Shown here in pieces: positions 32,791 through 43,790 of a stretch of DNA of 58,280 nucleotides. The DNA is from an uncultured Eubacterium sp. Lineage in GTDB: Bacteria > Bacillota > Clostridia > Lachnospirales > Lachnospiraceae. The stretch lies in the NCBI GenBank assembly GCA_947178105.1, contig CAMWXD010000022.1, forward strand, positions 1 through 58,280, given 5' to 3'. The notes beneath the pieces were generated by a model that saw only the letters and a program-made list of their open reading frames with translations, did not search any database and was not told the origin of the DNA. The position numbers were made by a program, and so were the translations under genes. How positions within the stretch are numbered: the stretch's first letter is position 1; each line of letters opens with the position of its first letter.

Positions 32791-34590
32791 TTAATTCCCT
32801 GTCAGTTTTTTCTTGATTTTCCTCGCCGCTTTCCAGATTCCCTGTCCTTTGAGCAATGCATTCTGCGCCACTACGCGGTCATAATCCGCTTTCAGCTCCA
32901 CAATATTAAAAAATCTGCGCTCCAACAGGTTTACCATCTCCCGGTACGGCACAAGCCCTCCGGTCACATACCGCTGAAATGCTTCCTCCATCTGCGCATA
33001 TACCTTTGCTTCCGCAGCAGGGATGCCCGTTTCTTGCAGCAGGCGCTCCATCGACAGTTCTTCCCGCTGCGGGTTCTCATGGTGCAGGAAAAACAGCGTC
33101 CGGTATATGATAAAATTGTGCGGCACCGGAAAAAAGAATGTCCATTCATAGTCTATCACATGCCAGGCGCCGTCCCTGCCTTCCAATATATTCGGCAGGA
33201 TCAGGTCAATATCAGACACCTCGCTGCATACAGCCTGCCGAAGCGCCGCAAGCCCCTCCGGCTTTCCAAATACTTCTGTAAACCCTTCGGTTACTGCAAA
33301 CGGAACTGTCCTGCTGCCTTCTCTGATATACTGCACGATTCTGCGCAGAATGTCAAAGATTTTTTTAAAATCCTCCGCTGCCGCCGCCTGTTCAATCTGT
33401 TCCTGTAACGCCCTGGCATGAAGCCGCTCAAACTCTGCATACACAGCCCCGTCCTGATCGCGCCTTTCCTCACAGCGGTTAAAATAAAGATCTGTATTCC
33501 GGTACTGATCGGTCAGCCGCTTATATGCTTCTAATATGTGCGCCACATGCATAGCCCCCTGTGCATACATGGCGCGCTTTCTAACACTATGCCCGGTCAT
33601 CTCCGTACAAACCGCGTGCTCCCTGCTGCGGTCTGAGGCATATCTTACATAGACTGCCTCCTGTTTTGTATCTTCCTGTTTTGAGCCTGCCCATGCCAGG
33701 CACAAAAAAGCATTGGAAAAAAACGGAAACTGCCCTTCTTCTATAATACTGTCAAACACCTTCTGTTCCTGAAACAACAGAATGCGGTCATCTTCATAAT
33801 TGGTAATATTATATGTTAAATCCCCTTTCTGGGGAAGATACCTGTCTGAATAAATATCCAATGCAAAACGCTCATCTGGATATGGATAATAAAAATCCTG
33901 CTGCTCAAACCCGCTTTCTTCCAGCAGCTTTTGCAGCTTGTTTTTGGAATACAGCCGTACTCCCGCCGTCTCCAGCCCGGCAAAATAGTTTTTTGTATAA
34001 GGTTCCTTGTTTCCCGCCCAATATTTGAGCCCAAATTTATTTTTTGCTGGCAGCACCAGCAGCCCGTCCGGCTTTAAAAGCTGCCTTACCTGGCAAAGCA
34101 GCTTTTCTGCTTCCCCTTCTACGATCGGTACGTCAGCCAATACGGCAACATCGTAGCTGCCGTCCAAATAAGGCGCGCACTGTGCAAACGGCGCCGCGTA
34201 GATCGTAAGCTGCCCTTCCCTTGCCTGCCTGTGCCGTTTCGCATTTAACCTCGCATAATGCTGGTTTTCCTCCTGGCAGGTAACCGCCGCGCCCTTTTTT
34301 AACAATGCCGACGTGAGCGTCCCGCATCCTGCGCCTAGCTCCAGCACCTTTGCCTGCTTTGGAAGGCGCAGCCATTCGATCAGGTTTGCCCTGGATTCCG
34401 CCAACTGGTACATTGCCGTCCAGCTTTTTTCCGCTGTAATCCGGCTGTGGTAATCCTCTTCCTCACATCCGCACACAATCTCCTCCAGCAGCCGGTCATC
34501 CGCATTTTTCCGCCCCGTCGCCTGCTCCGCTCCTTTTTCTCCTTTGGAGATATAAAGCAGTACATTCCCAAGCTTTTCTTTTTCCATCAT
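32791..34590 (-). CDS. Methyltransferase fused to a kinase-like domain
   Basis: A 599-residue protein. The N-terminal half is a class I SAM-dependent methyltransferase: VLELGAGCG at 82-90, then DVAVLADVP and LKPDGLLVLPAKNKFG. The C-terminal half has features of an aminoglycoside/choline-kinase fold: D462 and N467 in DIDLILPN are spaced as in the HGDLHPGN catalytic loop, and D480 in HVIDYEW matches the metal-binding Asp. A short charged helix ends the protein. Methyltransferase plus kinase in one chain is the plan of WbdD, which caps O9a polymannose with methyl phosphate and sets chain length before ABC export. The same export type is encoded here. Function as a cap enzyme is inference; the kinase part was found by motif only, and its catalytic His is replaced. 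Confidence 0.7.
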   Translation of the reverse strand: MMEKEKLGNVLLYISKGEKGAEQATGRKNADDRLLEEIVCGCEEEDYHSRITAEKSWTAMYQLAESRANLIEWLRLPKQAKVLELGAGCGTLTSALLKKGAAVTCQEENQHYARLNAKRHRQAREGQLTIYAAPFAQCAPYLDGSYDVAVLADVPIVEGEAEKLLCQVRQLLKPDGLLVLPAKNKFGLKYWAGNKEPYTKNYFAGLETAGVRLYSKNKLQKLLEESGFEQQDFYYPYPDERFALDIYSDRYLPQKGDLTYNITNYEDDRILLFQEQKVFDSIIEEGQFPFFSNAFLCLAWAGSKQEDTKQEAVYVRYASDRSREHAVCTEMTGHSVRKRAMYAQGAMHVAHILEAYKRLTDQYRNTDLYFNRCEERRDQDGAVYAEFERLHARALQEQIEQAAAAEDFKKIFDILRRIVQYIREGSRTVPFAVTEGFTEVFGKPEGLAALRQAVCSEVSDIDLILPNILEGRDGAWHVIDYEWTFFFPVPHNFIIYRTLFFLHHENPQREELSMERLLQETGIPAAEAKVYAQMEEAFQRYVTGGLVPYREMVNLLERRFFNIVELKADYDRVVAQNALLKGQGIWKAARKIKKKLTGN

Positions 34591-34618
34591 CCTGTCCTAA
34601 CCCGGATACCGGAAGCAA

Positions 34619-35182
34619 CTATCTCCGGTATGTCTCCGTAAACGCGCGGATTCCGCCCCACTGCTTGTCCTTTTCCGCCATAATCAGCTCCATGCCTTCC
34701 GGGATCGGCCATGTAATCCCGATCTCAGGATCGTTGTAAATCAGGCCGCCTTCATCATTCGGATGGTAAAAATCTGTACATTTATATGCAAATTCCGCAT
34801 AATCAGACAATACTAAAAATCCATGCGCAAAATCTTTCGGGATAAAAAACTGTTTTTTATTTTCTTCGGAAAGGTACACGCCATGCCATTTCCCGTATGT
34901 CTTAGATCCCCTTCTTAAGTCTACCGCCACATCGTACACTTCCCCGCGGATCACCCTGACAAGCTTGTCCTGCGGATAATGGATCTGAAAATGCAGCCCG
35001 CGCAGCACCCCTTTTTTGGAAGCCGACTGGTTATCCTGTACAAACTGCACATCGATTCCTGCTTCTTTAAAGTCCTGATAGTTATAAGTCTCCATAAAAT
35101 AGCCGCGCGCATCTCCAAATACGGCCGGCGTTATCTCATACAGCCCTTCAATCTCACACGTTGTAACCGTAATCTTCCCCAT
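34619..35182 (-). CDS. rfbC: dTDP-4-dehydrorhamnose 3,5-epimerase
   Basis: A 187-residue cupin enzyme (RmlC), third step of dTDP-L-rhamnose synthesis. RGLHFQIHYPQDKLVRVIRGEVYDVAVDLR contains the catalytic histidine region; FIPKDFAHGFLVLSD and YKCTDFYHPNDEGG complete the family pattern (read as separate motifs). Length is normal. It lies downstream of rmlA in the same direction, behind GAAGGGAG. Confidence 0.95.
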   Translation of the reverse strand: MGKITVTTCEIEGLYEITPAVFGDARGYFMETYNYQDFKEAGIDVQFVQDNQSASKKGVLRGLHFQIHYPQDKLVRVIRGEVYDVAVDLRRGSKTYGKWHGVYLSEENKKQFFIPKDFAHGFLVLSDYAEFAYKCTDFYHPNDEGGLIYNDPEIGITWPIPEGMELIMAEKDKQWGGIRAFTETYRR

Positions 35183-35230
35183 CTGTAGCTCCCTTCTGCT
35201 TTTTCTGCTCGCTTCTTTTTCTGCTTTGAT

Positions 35231-36100
35231 TTATAATCCGTCCGCCACATCCATCAGATACTGTCCATAATTGGTCTTTAACAGCGGCTGTGCCAGCGCC
35301 ACCAACTGCTCCCTGCCAATAAATCCTCTTTTAAATGCAATTTCTTCAATACAGGATACATATAACCCCTGCCTTTTCTGGACTGCCGCCACATAATCCG
35401 CCGCATCCAGCAGGGAATCATGCGTTCCCGTATCCAGCCACGCAAACCCGCGCCCAAGCGTTTCTACTTTTAATTTGCCGCGCATCAGATATTCGTTGTT
35501 TACAGAGGTAATCTCGATCTCGCCCCTTGCCGAAGGTTTGACATTTTTAGCAATTCCTACCACGTCGTTGTCATAAAAATAAAGGCCCGGAACCGCATAA
35601 TTGGACTTCGGGTGTTCCGGCTTTTCTTCGATGGAAAGCGCTGTTCCCTGTGCATCAAATTCTACAACGCCGTATTCCCTTGGATCCTTGACATAATATC
35701 CAAAGATCACCGCTCCCTCTTTCAGGCTCGCCGCATGTTGTAACACTCTCGAAAAGCTCTGGCCGTAAAAAATATTATCCCCCAGTACAAGAGATACCGC
35801 ATCCGAGCCGATAAACGATTCTCCAATCAAAAACGCATCTGCAAGGCCGCGCGGCGTTTCCTGCACCGCATACTGCATACGCAGCCCCAACTGGCTGCCG
35901 TCGCCGAACAGGTCCTCAAATACTGGAAGATCCCTTGGCGTCGATATAATCAAAATATCCCGGATGCCCGCCAGCATCAGCGTAGACAGCGGGTAATAAA
36001 TCATCGGCTTGTCATATACCGGCATAATCTGCTTGGATATCGATTTGGTTAACGGATACAATCTCGTGCCGGAACCACCGGCAAGTATAATGCCCTTCAT
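35231..36100 (-). CDS. rfbA: Glucose-1-phosphate thymidylyltransferase
   Basis: A 289-residue RmlA, which makes dTDP-glucose from dTTP and glucose-1-phosphate, the first step towards dTDP-rhamnose. [17 protein letters not shown] is the nucleotide-binding signature; VLGDNIFYG and [20 protein letters not shown] follow as in the family. Ribosome binding site AAGGAG precedes the ATG. Product feedback by dTDP-rhamnose is known for the family. Confidence 0.97.
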   Translation of the reverse strand: MKGIILAGGSGTRLYPLTKSISKQIMPVYDKPMIYYPLSTLMLAGIRDILIISTPRDLPVFEDLFGDGSQLGLRMQYAVQETPRGLADAFLIGESFIGSDAVSLVLGDNIFYGQSFSRVLQHAASLKEGAVIFGYYVKDPREYGVVEFDAQGTALSIEEKPEHPKSNYAVPGLYFYDNDVVGIAKNVKPSARGEIEITSVNNEYLMRGKLKVETLGRGFAWLDTGTHDSLLDAADYVAAVQKRQGLYVSCIEEIAFKRGFIGREQLVALAQPLLKTNYGQYLMDVADGL

Positions 36101-36128
36101 GGATGCATTCTCCTTTTCCTGTATTTTC

Positions 36129-38606
36129 TTATTTTAGCAGTTCAATTCTCCTTAAAGAAAAATCCTGGTATCTTCTCGTTAAATTCGGATTGTAATACGG
36201 GTCGCCCGCGCTGATCATGTCCGCATACCTGGTCGTAAACAAATCGACCTCGCGGTTGTAGCGCGCCAGCTTTTCCGCTGTGTTTTCGACTCCCCTGGAT
36301 TTGTATTCGTAGTGATGCAGCATCGCAAACGGGTTGTATACGACCAGCCTGCCGGTTCGCCTGACCTTTAAGCAGTAGTCAATATCATTGTATGCAATCT
36401 GAAAATCCGCATCCATGCCGCCTACCTCCTCAAACACGCTCTTTTTCGTCATCAGGCACGCAGCGGTCACGGCGCTGTAATCCTGCGGGCAGAAAATCCG
36501 GTTCTGGTATCCGCCGTTTTCCTTTGGAAATCCCTGAAAGCCTTCTCCGCAAATGCCGCCAAGCCCGACAATCACGCCCGCATGTTGGATCGTATCATCG
36601 AAATAAAACAGCCTTGCACCGCAGATCCCGACATCATCCCGCATACAGTATCCGAGCATCTCCTCTATAAAATCCGGCGTCATCACTTCCGTATCATTGT
36701 TCAGCAGCAGGATATACTCGCCCTTTGAATGCGCGACGCCGAAATTTGTGATCTTTGAATAATTAAACGTATCCTCCCAGACAACGACGCGTACACGCGC
36801 ATCCTGCTCCTGCAATTTTTTATAATATGCAAACGTACTTTCCTCTGTACTGTTATTTTCAATAATGACAATTTCATAATTCGGATATGTGCATTTTGTA
36901 AACACCGACTGTAAGCATGTATCCAGGTCGTCAATATGGTCTTTGTTCGGAATATTGATCGACACAAGCGGCGAATCTTTCCATTGATATACCGTATGGT
37001 AAATGCCTGGCGTTTCCGACATCTTTGCCACTGCCGGTATCCCCATACGCTTATAATGCGCGTTTAAAATAAGGTCTCCCATATAACGCGCCTGCTTTAC
37101 GGCCTCCCTGGCATGGTATACCACACGCGGCAGATGCCCGACGCATCCGGCTGCTTCCACAGCGCGCAAATAATAATCATACGGCGCATCCGCCTGATAA
37201 GCCGGATTCCATGCGCCGGCTTTTGCCGCCACATCCGCGCGCAGCAGCACCATATGCCCCAGATAATTCACCGCACGCAGCAGGTCGATATTCAAGTCCG
37301 GCTTAAAAACAGGCTCCCGGTAGCTCCTGCCATCCTCAGAAATCTGATCCTCGTCTGTGTAGCACAAATCCATATCTGGATTTTGTTCCATCAGCTCTGC
37401 GCAGCTATACAACGCATCCGGCTCCAAGGTATCGCAGGGCGCCAGCAGCGTAATCCAAAGCGCCTGCTGTACCTGCTTTGTCTGTCCATGTATCCGCAGT
37501 ATTTCACTGATCCCTCTGGCAATTCGCTGCTGTTCGTCCTGCATCCCGTCAGCAAGCACAATTTCTGTCCTGCTTTTTGGCACATACGCATCCAGGCGCT
37601 CTGTCGCTTTCTCCTGTTCCAACGCACTGCACACCAGCACCCATTTCCAGTTGGCGTAGGTCTGGTTTTTCATCGAAGCCGCTGCGGCGGCGAAAGAAGC
37701 TGCATCCTGATATGGGGTCACCACACAGATCAATGGGCAGTCTTTCTTTGTATGCTGCGCGCGCCGCTGTCTCGCCAGTTCTTTCTCCGACGGCATATTT
37801 TTCCTGCGCCACTTCATGTAGTTGCCAGTATCCCCGACCAGCTCGTACAGCTCGTTGACTGCACGCTTACAGGCTTTTTTGACCCCATTGCGCTTCATAT
37901 AATAATTCGCTTTTTTGAAATACAGCATCAGCTTGTTTCTGTCGACTGCGCTGAATTCTTTCGTTACAGAATGTTCTCCGTCTGTGATTTGCAGTACCAT
38001 CTTCTTTCTGCCGTTTACCGGAACAGACACGCTGAACCCGCTGTCATACAGCTTTTCCGCTTCCCGGTACTCCAGGGCGACATCCGGCTTTGGAAAATGG
38101 CTGACCTCACACTTCATCGGCTCTTTCGCCTGGTCAAATACATTGATCTTGATCGGCTTTGCCGACGCCGCCCACCCGCTTACGACACAGCTCGCCCCGG
38201 TAGACTGGATGCTCGTAATCCGGTAGCCCAACTGCCCCTGGAGCCTGCAAAGCTGTGCAACGCGCCGTTCATAAACGCGGCTGCCGTCCCCAAGGCAAAG
38301 AAACAGCCTGCGGTATCTGGACAGGTCTTTTGGCAGCTTTGCGATAATCACATATTCCGCCGTAACATTTAAGTCATATTTGGCATATTTCTGCCGCACT
38401 GACTCATCCGCAAAGCAAAGCACCTGCACAGGCAGCCGCTCGCAGTCCAGATAAACCGAAAACCATCCCTGCTCCGATGGATCCTTTCCGCTTGCAGGCA
38501 TACCCGTTTCCATGCTTTCGCCGTCAAACCATCCGGTCAGCACATAGCTGTGCCTATCTGCTATATGAAAATGTCCCTCCTGTACTACAAATCTGTTTTC
38601 ACTCAT
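36129..38606 (-). CDS. Large two-domain family 2 glycosyltransferase
   Basis: An 825-residue cytoplasmic glycosyltransferase. The first 250 residues form a beta-rich module with repeated 'GWF/GWA' segments, possibly a carbohydrate- or partner-binding part. A first GT2-like domain spans about 289-520 ([24 protein letters not shown]) and a second one about 545-790 ([50 protein letters not shown]). Such tandem GT2 enzymes often build rhamnan or similar O-antigen-type chains, and the gene lies between rmlA and rmlB. Linkage and sugar cannot be predicted. Confidence 0.88.
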   Translation of the reverse strand: MSENRFVVQEGHFHIADRHSYVLTGWFDGESMETGMPASGKDPSEQGWFSVYLDCERLPVQVLCFADESVRQKYAKYDLNVTAEYVIIAKLPKDLSRYRRLFLCLGDGSRVYERRVAQLCRLQGQLGYRITSIQSTGASCVVSGWAASAKPIKINVFDQAKEPMKCEVSHFPKPDVALEYREAEKLYDSGFSVSVPVNGRKKMVLQITDGEHSVTKEFSAVDRNKLMLYFKKANYYMKRNGVKKACKRAVNELYELVGDTGNYMKWRRKNMPSEKELARQRRAQHTKKDCPLICVVTPYQDAASFAAAAASMKNQTYANWKWVLVCSALEQEKATERLDAYVPKSRTEIVLADGMQDEQQRIARGISEILRIHGQTKQVQQALWITLLAPCDTLEPDALYSCAELMEQNPDMDLCYTDEDQISEDGRSYREPVFKPDLNIDLLRAVNYLGHMVLLRADVAAKAGAWNPAYQADAPYDYYLRAVEAAGCVGHLPRVVYHAREAVKQARYMGDLILNAHYKRMGIPAVAKMSETPGIYHTVYQWKDSPLVSINIPNKDHIDDLDTCLQSVFTKCTYPNYEIVIIENNSTEESTFAYYKKLQEQDARVRVVVWEDTFNYSKITNFGVAHSKGEYILLLNNDTEVMTPDFIEEMLGYCMRDDVGICGARLFYFDDTIQHAGVIVGLGGICGEGFQGFPKENGGYQNRIFCPQDYSAVTAACLMTKKSVFEEVGGMDADFQIAYNDIDYCLKVRRTGRLVVYNPFAMLHHYEYKSRGVENTAEKLARYNREVDLFTTRYADMISAGDPYYNPNLTRRYQDFSLRRIELLK

Positions 38607-38617
38607 AGGCGAAGCCC

Positions 38618-39703
38618 TTATTTTCCCTTATACATTTCTTCATAATATTTCTGATAATCACCGCTGGTAACATTTGCCATCCAGTCCTCATGCGCAAAGT
38701 ACCAGGCAATCGTTTTTTTGATCCCGTCTTTGAACATTGTCTCCGGTTCCCATCCGACTTCCGCCTGGATCTTATCGGGAGCAATCGCATAACGCCGGTC
38801 GTGCCCTTTGCGGTCTTCTATATACGTAATCAAATCTTTGCTGACAAGCTTTCTGCGCGCATCATCTTCCGGCAGCATCTCCAGCAGCGTTTCAATAATG
38901 GTATGGATAATCTCAATATTCTGCTTTTCATTATGGCCGCCAATATTGTACGTCTCGCCAAGCCGCCCTTTTTCCTGTACAAGGTCGATCGCTTTTGCAT
39001 GGTCGTCCACATACAGCCAGTCACGGACATTTTTCCCGTCTCCGTATACCGGCAGCTTTTTGCCATGGAGCGCATTATTGATCATCAGCGGGATCAGCTT
39101 TTCCGGGAACTGGTACGGCCCGTAATTGTTCGAACAGTTTGTAATATTTGCCGGAAAATGGTACGTATCAATATACGATTTTACTAAAAAGTCTGAGCCA
39201 GCCTTGCTCGCACTGTACGGGCTGTGCGGCGCATACGGCGTCGTCTCATAAAAGAAACCGCCGTCGTCATCTAAGGAACCGTACACTTCATCCGTAGATA
39301 CGTGCAAAAACTTCTTTCCCTCCAGATAGCTTCCGTCCGGCTGCTCCCATGCCGCTTTTGCACAGTTTAACAGCACGGCTGTCCCCATCACATTTGTCTG
39401 TACAAACACCTCTGGGTTGCGTATGCTGCGGTCTACATGCGTCTCCGCCGCAAAATGCACGACGCGGTCAATGTCATATTCCCGGAAGATCCTGCTGACC
39501 GCATCTTTATCACAGATATCCGCTTTGACAAACGTATAATTATCCCTGTCCTCCACTCCTTTGAGGTTTGCCAGGTTTCCTGCATAAGTCAGAGCATCGA
39601 TATTCACAATGTGAATATCATTCTCATATTTGCGGAACATATAGTGGATATAATTTGACCCGATAAATCCTGCTCCGCCTGTTACCAAATAAGTTCTCGC
39701 CAT
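38618..39703 (-). CDS. rfbB: dTDP-glucose 4,6-dehydratase
   Basis: About 361 residues of an extended SDR enzyme (RmlB), second step of dTDP-rhamnose synthesis. GGAGFIGSNYI binds NAD; STDEVYG and YSASKAGSD carry the catalytic Thr-Asp-Glu and Tyr-Lys; NNYGPYQFPEKLIPL is typical. The ATG at 39703 is preferred; an in-frame TTG at 39712 lies closer to the AAGGAG site and cannot be excluded. Confidence 0.97.
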   Translation of the reverse strand: MARTYLVTGGAGFIGSNYIHYMFRKYENDIHIVNIDALTYAGNLANLKGVEDRDNYTFVKADICDKDAVSRIFREYDIDRVVHFAAETHVDRSIRNPEVFVQTNVMGTAVLLNCAKAAWEQPDGSYLEGKKFLHVSTDEVYGSLDDDGGFFYETTPYAPHSPYSASKAGSDFLVKSYIDTYHFPANITNCSNNYGPYQFPEKLIPLMINNALHGKKLPVYGDGKNVRDWLYVDDHAKAIDLVQEKGRLGETYNIGGHNEKQNIEIIHTIIETLLEMLPEDDARRKLVSKDLITYIEDRKGHDRRYAIAPDKIQAEVGWEPETMFKDGIKKTIAWYFAHEDWMANVTSGDYQKYYEEMYKGK

Positions 39704-39767
39704 TTTTTCCAACTTCTCCTTTTCCGTTTGCTCTTGCCGCAGGCTGCTGTCCTGCCGCGGGTTTTTC

Positions 39768-40610
39768 TTATAGTATCTCCTTTAGATACACACTTAATGC
39801 ATCCTGCCACTGCTGCATTTTAAAATCCGTCGTCAGCCGGAGCATCTGGTTGTCCAATACGGAATACGCCGGCCGCTTTGCCGCAGCCCCGAACTCCTCT
39901 GTCGTAATCTTTTCTACTGCCGTATGCTTTCCTGCCTGCCTGAAAACCTCCTCTGCAAACTCCGCCCAACTGCACTGGCCTTCACAGGTTCCGTGAAACA
40001 CACCGTAATTGTCGGTAGGCTCCAGCAGATGCATCATTTTTGCCAGCTCCGCAGCGCTCGTCGGCGACCCGACCTGGTCTGCGACAACACGCACTTTGTC
40101 ATTCGATTCTGACAGCCGCAGCATCGTCGCTACAAAGTTTTTGCCTTCCCCATACAGCCAAGCTGTACGGATGATAAAATAACGTCCTGCAAAATCCTGC
40201 GCAAACCGTTCCCCAGCAAGCTTTGTCGAACCATACACACTCTGCGGGCAAGGCGCGTCTGTCTCGACATAAGGCGTGTCGGCATCACCGGAAAATACAT
40301 AATCCGTCGAGATCTGGAACAGCTTTGCCCCGGTCTCTCGTGCCGCGATACTCAGATTTCTCGGCCCTAATGCATTGATCCGAAACGCCTTCTCATATTC
40401 GGACTCGCATAGGTCTACTGCCGTCATCGCCCCGCAGTTCATAATCACGTCCGGCTTTAGCTCCCGCACAAGCCGCATCACCGCTTCCTGGTCTGTAACG
40501 TCAAGCTCCGGCACATCCGTATTGACGATCTGCACCTGTTCTCCTTCGTATTCCCGATTCAATGCCCGCCCCAACTGGCCGTTGCACCCGGTAATCAACA
40601 GTTTTTTCAT
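39768..40610 (-). CDS. rfbD: dTDP-4-dehydrorhamnose reductase
   Basis: A 280-residue RmlD that completes dTDP-L-rhamnose. GCNGQLGRAL binds NADPH, and STDYVFSG with YGSTKLAGE supplies the catalytic Thr, Tyr and Lys. It begins 14 bases after the HPr gene and opens the rhamnose block. GGAGAG precedes the ATG. All four rml genes are present in the cluster, in the order D-B-A-C with a glycosyltransferase between B and A. Confidence 0.96.
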   Translation of the reverse strand: MKKLLITGCNGQLGRALNREYEGEQVQIVNTDVPELDVTDQEAVMRLVRELKPDVIMNCGAMTAVDLCESEYEKAFRINALGPRNLSIAARETGAKLFQISTDYVFSGDADTPYVETDAPCPQSVYGSTKLAGERFAQDFAGRYFIIRTAWLYGEGKNFVATMLRLSESNDKVRVVADQVGSPTSAAELAKMMHLLEPTDNYGVFHGTCEGQCSWAEFAEEVFRQAGKHTAVEKITTEEFGAAAKRPAYSVLDNQMLRLTTDFKMQQWQDALSVYLKEIL

Positions 40611-40624
40611 GGTTTCTCTCCTAT

Positions 40625-40891
40625 TTACTCTCCAAGCCCTGATTCAATCAGCGCTATGATTTCCTGCAGCGCCTTTTGCTCATCCTCGCCCTCGCAGATC
40701 AGCTCAATCTCATCCCCGCTTTTGACACAGGCGCCAAGTACGCTTAATACACTCTTTGCATTTGCCACATTTTCTCCGCCATATTTAAAGGTTATGACGG
40801 AGGCATATTCGATCGCATTTTTGCATAAAACTCCTGCCGGGCGCAGATGCAGTCCCGTCGGGTTTTTTATCTTTACCTTTTGACTTACCAT
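40625..40891 (-). CDS. HPr family phosphocarrier protein
   Basis: An 88-residue HPr-like protein. GLHLRPAG holds H15, the residue phosphorylated by enzyme I, and NAKSVLSVLG holds S47, at the site used by HPr kinase in Firmicutes. It could act in sugar uptake or, like Crh, mainly in carbon catabolite control. The His is kept, unlike in Crh. It sits between glmM and rmlD, not beside ptsI, so a link between carbon status and the polysaccharide operon is possible. Whether it is the main HPr of the cell is unknown. Confidence 0.9.
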   Translation of the reverse strand: MVSQKVKIKNPTGLHLRPAGVLCKNAIEYASVITFKYGGENVANAKSVLSVLGACVKSGDEIELICEGEDEQKALQEIIALIESGLGE

Positions 40892-40956
40892 CCTTCTTAC
40901 CTCATACTTATATGATTTTCTTTCCCTGTATCTTTTTCTGTATCCTTTTCTGTTTT

Positions 40957-42306
40957 CTACAGCATGATCTTCGTAATTAGCTCCGCCAGTTTTTCCGCTT
41001 CCCTGTCGATTTCCTGCTGGTCTTTTCCTTCGATCATAACGCGCACCAAAGGCTCTGTCCCGGATGGGCGGATCAATACCCTGCCTTCGCCGTGGAACTT
41101 GTTCTCCAGCTCCTGGATCGCCTCTGCAATCTCCGTATATTCCATATAATGCTCTTTTTTATGGTTCGGTACCTTTGCATTTACAAGCGCCTGCGGATAG
41201 ATCTCCATAATAGAAGCAAGCTCCGACAGCTTCTTCTTTGTATCTACCATAACCTGCAATACATGCAGCGCGCTTAACAGCCCGTCCCCTGTCGTATTAT
41301 CATCCAGGAAAATAATATGCCCGGACTGCTCCCCGCCGATATTATAACCATTTTCCCGCATATTTTCCAGCACATAACGGTCTCCAACCTTTGTTTTTTC
41401 TACGTGGATGCCGTTGTGCTGCCCCATAATTGTAAATCCAAGGTTGCTCATTACGGTAACGACGATTGTATCTTTTTTCAGCGTCCCCTTCTGCTTCATA
41501 TAGTTTCCGCAAATCGCCATCAACTGGTCGCCGTCCACCAGCCTGCCCTGCTCATCCACAGCCAGCAGGCGGTCGGCATCGCCGTCAAATGCCAGCCCGA
41601 TATCCGCCTTTTCATAGACGACCCTCGCCTTTAGCTCATCCATATGCGTAGAACCGCAGTTTGCGTTAATATTCGTCCCGTCTGGATGGATATGAATAGG
41701 GATCAGCTCAGCTCCAAGCTCCCGCAGCGCCTTTACAGACGTATAATAAGAAGCTCCTTCAGCACAGTCCGCTACAATTTTCAGCCCATGCAGGTCAACT
41801 GGTACGCATTTTTTAATAAATTTTACATATTCATCCCGGATATCAAAGCGGTAGTCAATCCTGCCCACCCCGGAACCGACCGGAAGCGTGATATCCTTCA
41901 TTTTATTTTTAATCAGCGCTTCGATCTCGTCCTCCAGCTCGTCGGACAGCTTATAGCCTTCTCCGTTAAAAAACTTAATCCCGTTAAATTCCATCGGGTT
42001 GTGGGACGCAGAAATCATAACCCCTGCATCCACCTTATGCCTTCTCGTCAGATAAGCGACTGCCGGCGTCGGCAGCACTCCTACATAAATCGCATTTGCA
42101 CCGACCGAACAGATGCCTGCCATCAATGCATTGGCAAGCATCCCGCCGGAAATGCGGGTATCACAGCCGACGATCAGCGTCGGCTGATGTTCCTTTTCCC
42201 GTGTCAGCACAAAGGCGCCTGCCTGCCCTAGCTGTGTCGCCAGCTCAATCGTAAGCTCTGCCCCTGCAACTCCTCTGACACCGTCTGTTCCAAACATTCT
42301 GCCCAT
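40957..42306 (-). CDS. glmM: Phosphoglucosamine mutase
   Basis: A 449-residue enzyme converting glucosamine-6-phosphate to glucosamine-1-phosphate for UDP-GlcNAc. S101 in ISASHNP is the phosphorylated serine; DGDADR binds magnesium; GGEQSGHI and [14 protein letters not shown] bind the sugar phosphate. It starts two bases after the cdaR stop. Gene order cdaA-cdaR-glmM is conserved across Firmicutes, and in those studied GlmM binds and inhibits CdaA. Confidence 0.97.
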   Translation of the reverse strand: MGRMFGTDGVRGVAGAELTIELATQLGQAGAFVLTREKEHQPTLIVGCDTRISGGMLANALMAGICSVGANAIYVGVLPTPAVAYLTRRHKVDAGVMISASHNPMEFNGIKFFNGEGYKLSDELEDEIEALIKNKMKDITLPVGSGVGRIDYRFDIRDEYVKFIKKCVPVDLHGLKIVADCAEGASYYTSVKALRELGAELIPIHIHPDGTNINANCGSTHMDELKARVVYEKADIGLAFDGDADRLLAVDEQGRLVDGDQLMAICGNYMKQKGTLKKDTIVVTVMSNLGFTIMGQHNGIHVEKTKVGDRYVLENMRENGYNIGGEQSGHIIFLDDNTTGDGLLSALHVLQVMVDTKKKLSELASIMEIYPQALVNAKVPNHKKEHYMEYTEIAEAIQELENKFHGEGRVLIRPSGTEPLVRVMIEGKDQQEIDREAEKLAELITKIML

Positions 42307-42308
42307 TT

Positions 42309-43790
42309 CTATTCTTCCTCCAAATCTTCCTTCTGATCTTCGGCGTCCTGCGCATCCCCGTCACCGTCCTGGCTTCTGTGATCTGCCGCTGTATCATCGT
42401 CCTGTCCGCCATCCTGCTGGCCTGGCGCATCATCCTGCGCAGGATCATTGTCACTTCCACTTGGTTCATTTTCGTCTGGCGTACCATCATCCGGCGCATT
42501 TGCGTCTGGTTCATCCGCCTCGCCTGGTTCGTCTCCATTGTTCTCATCTGAAATAATCGTAAAGGACACCGCCGTTTCACCCACAATGTATTTACTGCTG
42601 TCAAGCTCCAGTTGCAGTTTTCGGACATGCCTTCCCGCTGCAAGCCCGCTGACATCCAATACCGGGCGAAGCGCATTTACAGTCAGGCTGTCTAAATCAT
42701 CCGCCAGGCCATAGATCTCAATATCCACATTTCTTTCGTTAAATTCGATCTTATAGCCCTCCCGCAGGTCATCTACCCCGATATTACGGATTGGGACTGT
42801 AAATACTCTGCGCTCCAACTGCTCAATATCAATCTTTACCGTAACGGTGCCTTCCACAGACTTGCTCAGCGAAACGCCGCTCGGCAGATATTGGTTCAAA
42901 TCTACTTTTTGTTCAAATTTCTCATTCGCGCCTTCGACACTGATCACGTCTTCTGGTATGACAATCGAGCTGATCGCATTTAAAATATCCGACTTTCCTT
43001 TGATCGTTACCTCGGCAGGCTGCGCGGCTGCTGAGATGACCTCATAGCCCTCTTCCGGTTTTCCGCTGTAATTCACCTTGATCGGTACAGTCTTCTGCGA
43101 GACGATGCCCACTTTTACCGTAACGATCTCCAGGCTGAGCGTCAGCCTTGTCGTGTCTACGATTTCGTCCTTTTCATCGTATAAAACCGGTACGACGCTG
43201 TCAGATATATCCGTGCTCATATTGCTCACATCGATCGCCGCCTTTACCGCATCGATCTGCGAGACGACCTCTTTCGGCCCGGATACCCACAGGCGGTTTG
43301 GCTCTACGACCACAGAACCGAGCGCATACCCGTCCGCCGGCTCTCCCTGCGCTATCGGCATAATGACAAAAGCCTGGCGCATCAAATCTTCCAGGATCAC
43401 CTTGATCTCCCTCGTCCGTTTGGATATCGTCAACTGGCTGGCGTGGCGCAGCGCAATAATCTCTACCGGCACTACATTTTCATCTTCCTTTTGTATCAAC
43501 TGGCTCATATCAGCGACTGCCTTAAAGTCCGAGCTGCTCAGTTCATCCAAGACACTGCGGTTTCCGACCACACTAAACGTAACGTTATTGGAATCCGGCT
43601 CGATCTCGTAATATTTATTCGCTTCCTCAATCACATCTTCATTTTCAATCGTAACTGCTATCGTAAACCGCTTGTTGGTAACCGGATCATCCAGATTTAC
43701 AACTGCCATCCACATCGTAACCGCAAATACAAACGCCAGCAGCTTTAAGCCCAGATTCCTAGTCAGTATTTTTACGACGTTTCTTAGCAT
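42309..43790 (-). CDS. cdaR: CdaR (YbbR-domain regulator of CdaA)
   Basis: About 493 residues: a short cytoplasmic head, one membrane segment (about 10-30), then YbbR-type domains outside the membrane to about residue 410. CdaR binds the diadenylate cyclase and adjusts its activity. An unusual tail of about 80 residues follows, made almost entirely of Asp, Glu, Gly, Pro, Asn and Gln. AAAGGAGG precedes the ATG at 43790; an open frame continues to 43943 but lies inside cdaA. The head overlaps the end of cdaA by 32 bases. Confidence 0.93.
   Translation of the reverse strand: MLRNVVKILTRNLGLKLLAFVFAVTMWMAVVNLDDPVTNKRFTIAVTIENEDVIEEANKYYEIEPDSNNVTFSVVGNRSVLDELSSSDFKAVADMSQLIQKEDENVVPVEIIALRHASQLTISKRTREIKVILEDLMRQAFVIMPIAQGEPADGYALGSVVVEPNRLWVSGPKEVVSQIDAVKAAIDVSNMSTDISDSVVPVLYDEKDEIVDTTRLTLSLEIVTVKVGIVSQKTVPIKVNYSGKPEEGYEVISAAAQPAEVTIKGKSDILNAISSIVIPEDVISVEGANEKFEQKVDLNQYLPSGVSLSKSVEGTVTVKIDIEQLERRVFTVPIRNIGVDDLREGYKIEFNERNVDIEIYGLADDLDSLTVNALRPVLDVSGLAAGRHVRKLQLELDSSKYIVGETAVSFTIISDENNGDEPGEADEPDANAPDDGTPDENEPSGSDNDPAQDDAPGQQDGGQDDDTAADHRSQDGDGDAQDAEDQKEDLEEE

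Noticed and set aside
37113..38372. Plus-strand frame of 419 codons
   Set aside because: It is entirely antisense to the 825-residue glycosyltransferase. Its His/Arg/Gln-rich composition is that of a shadow frame of a GC-biased gene.
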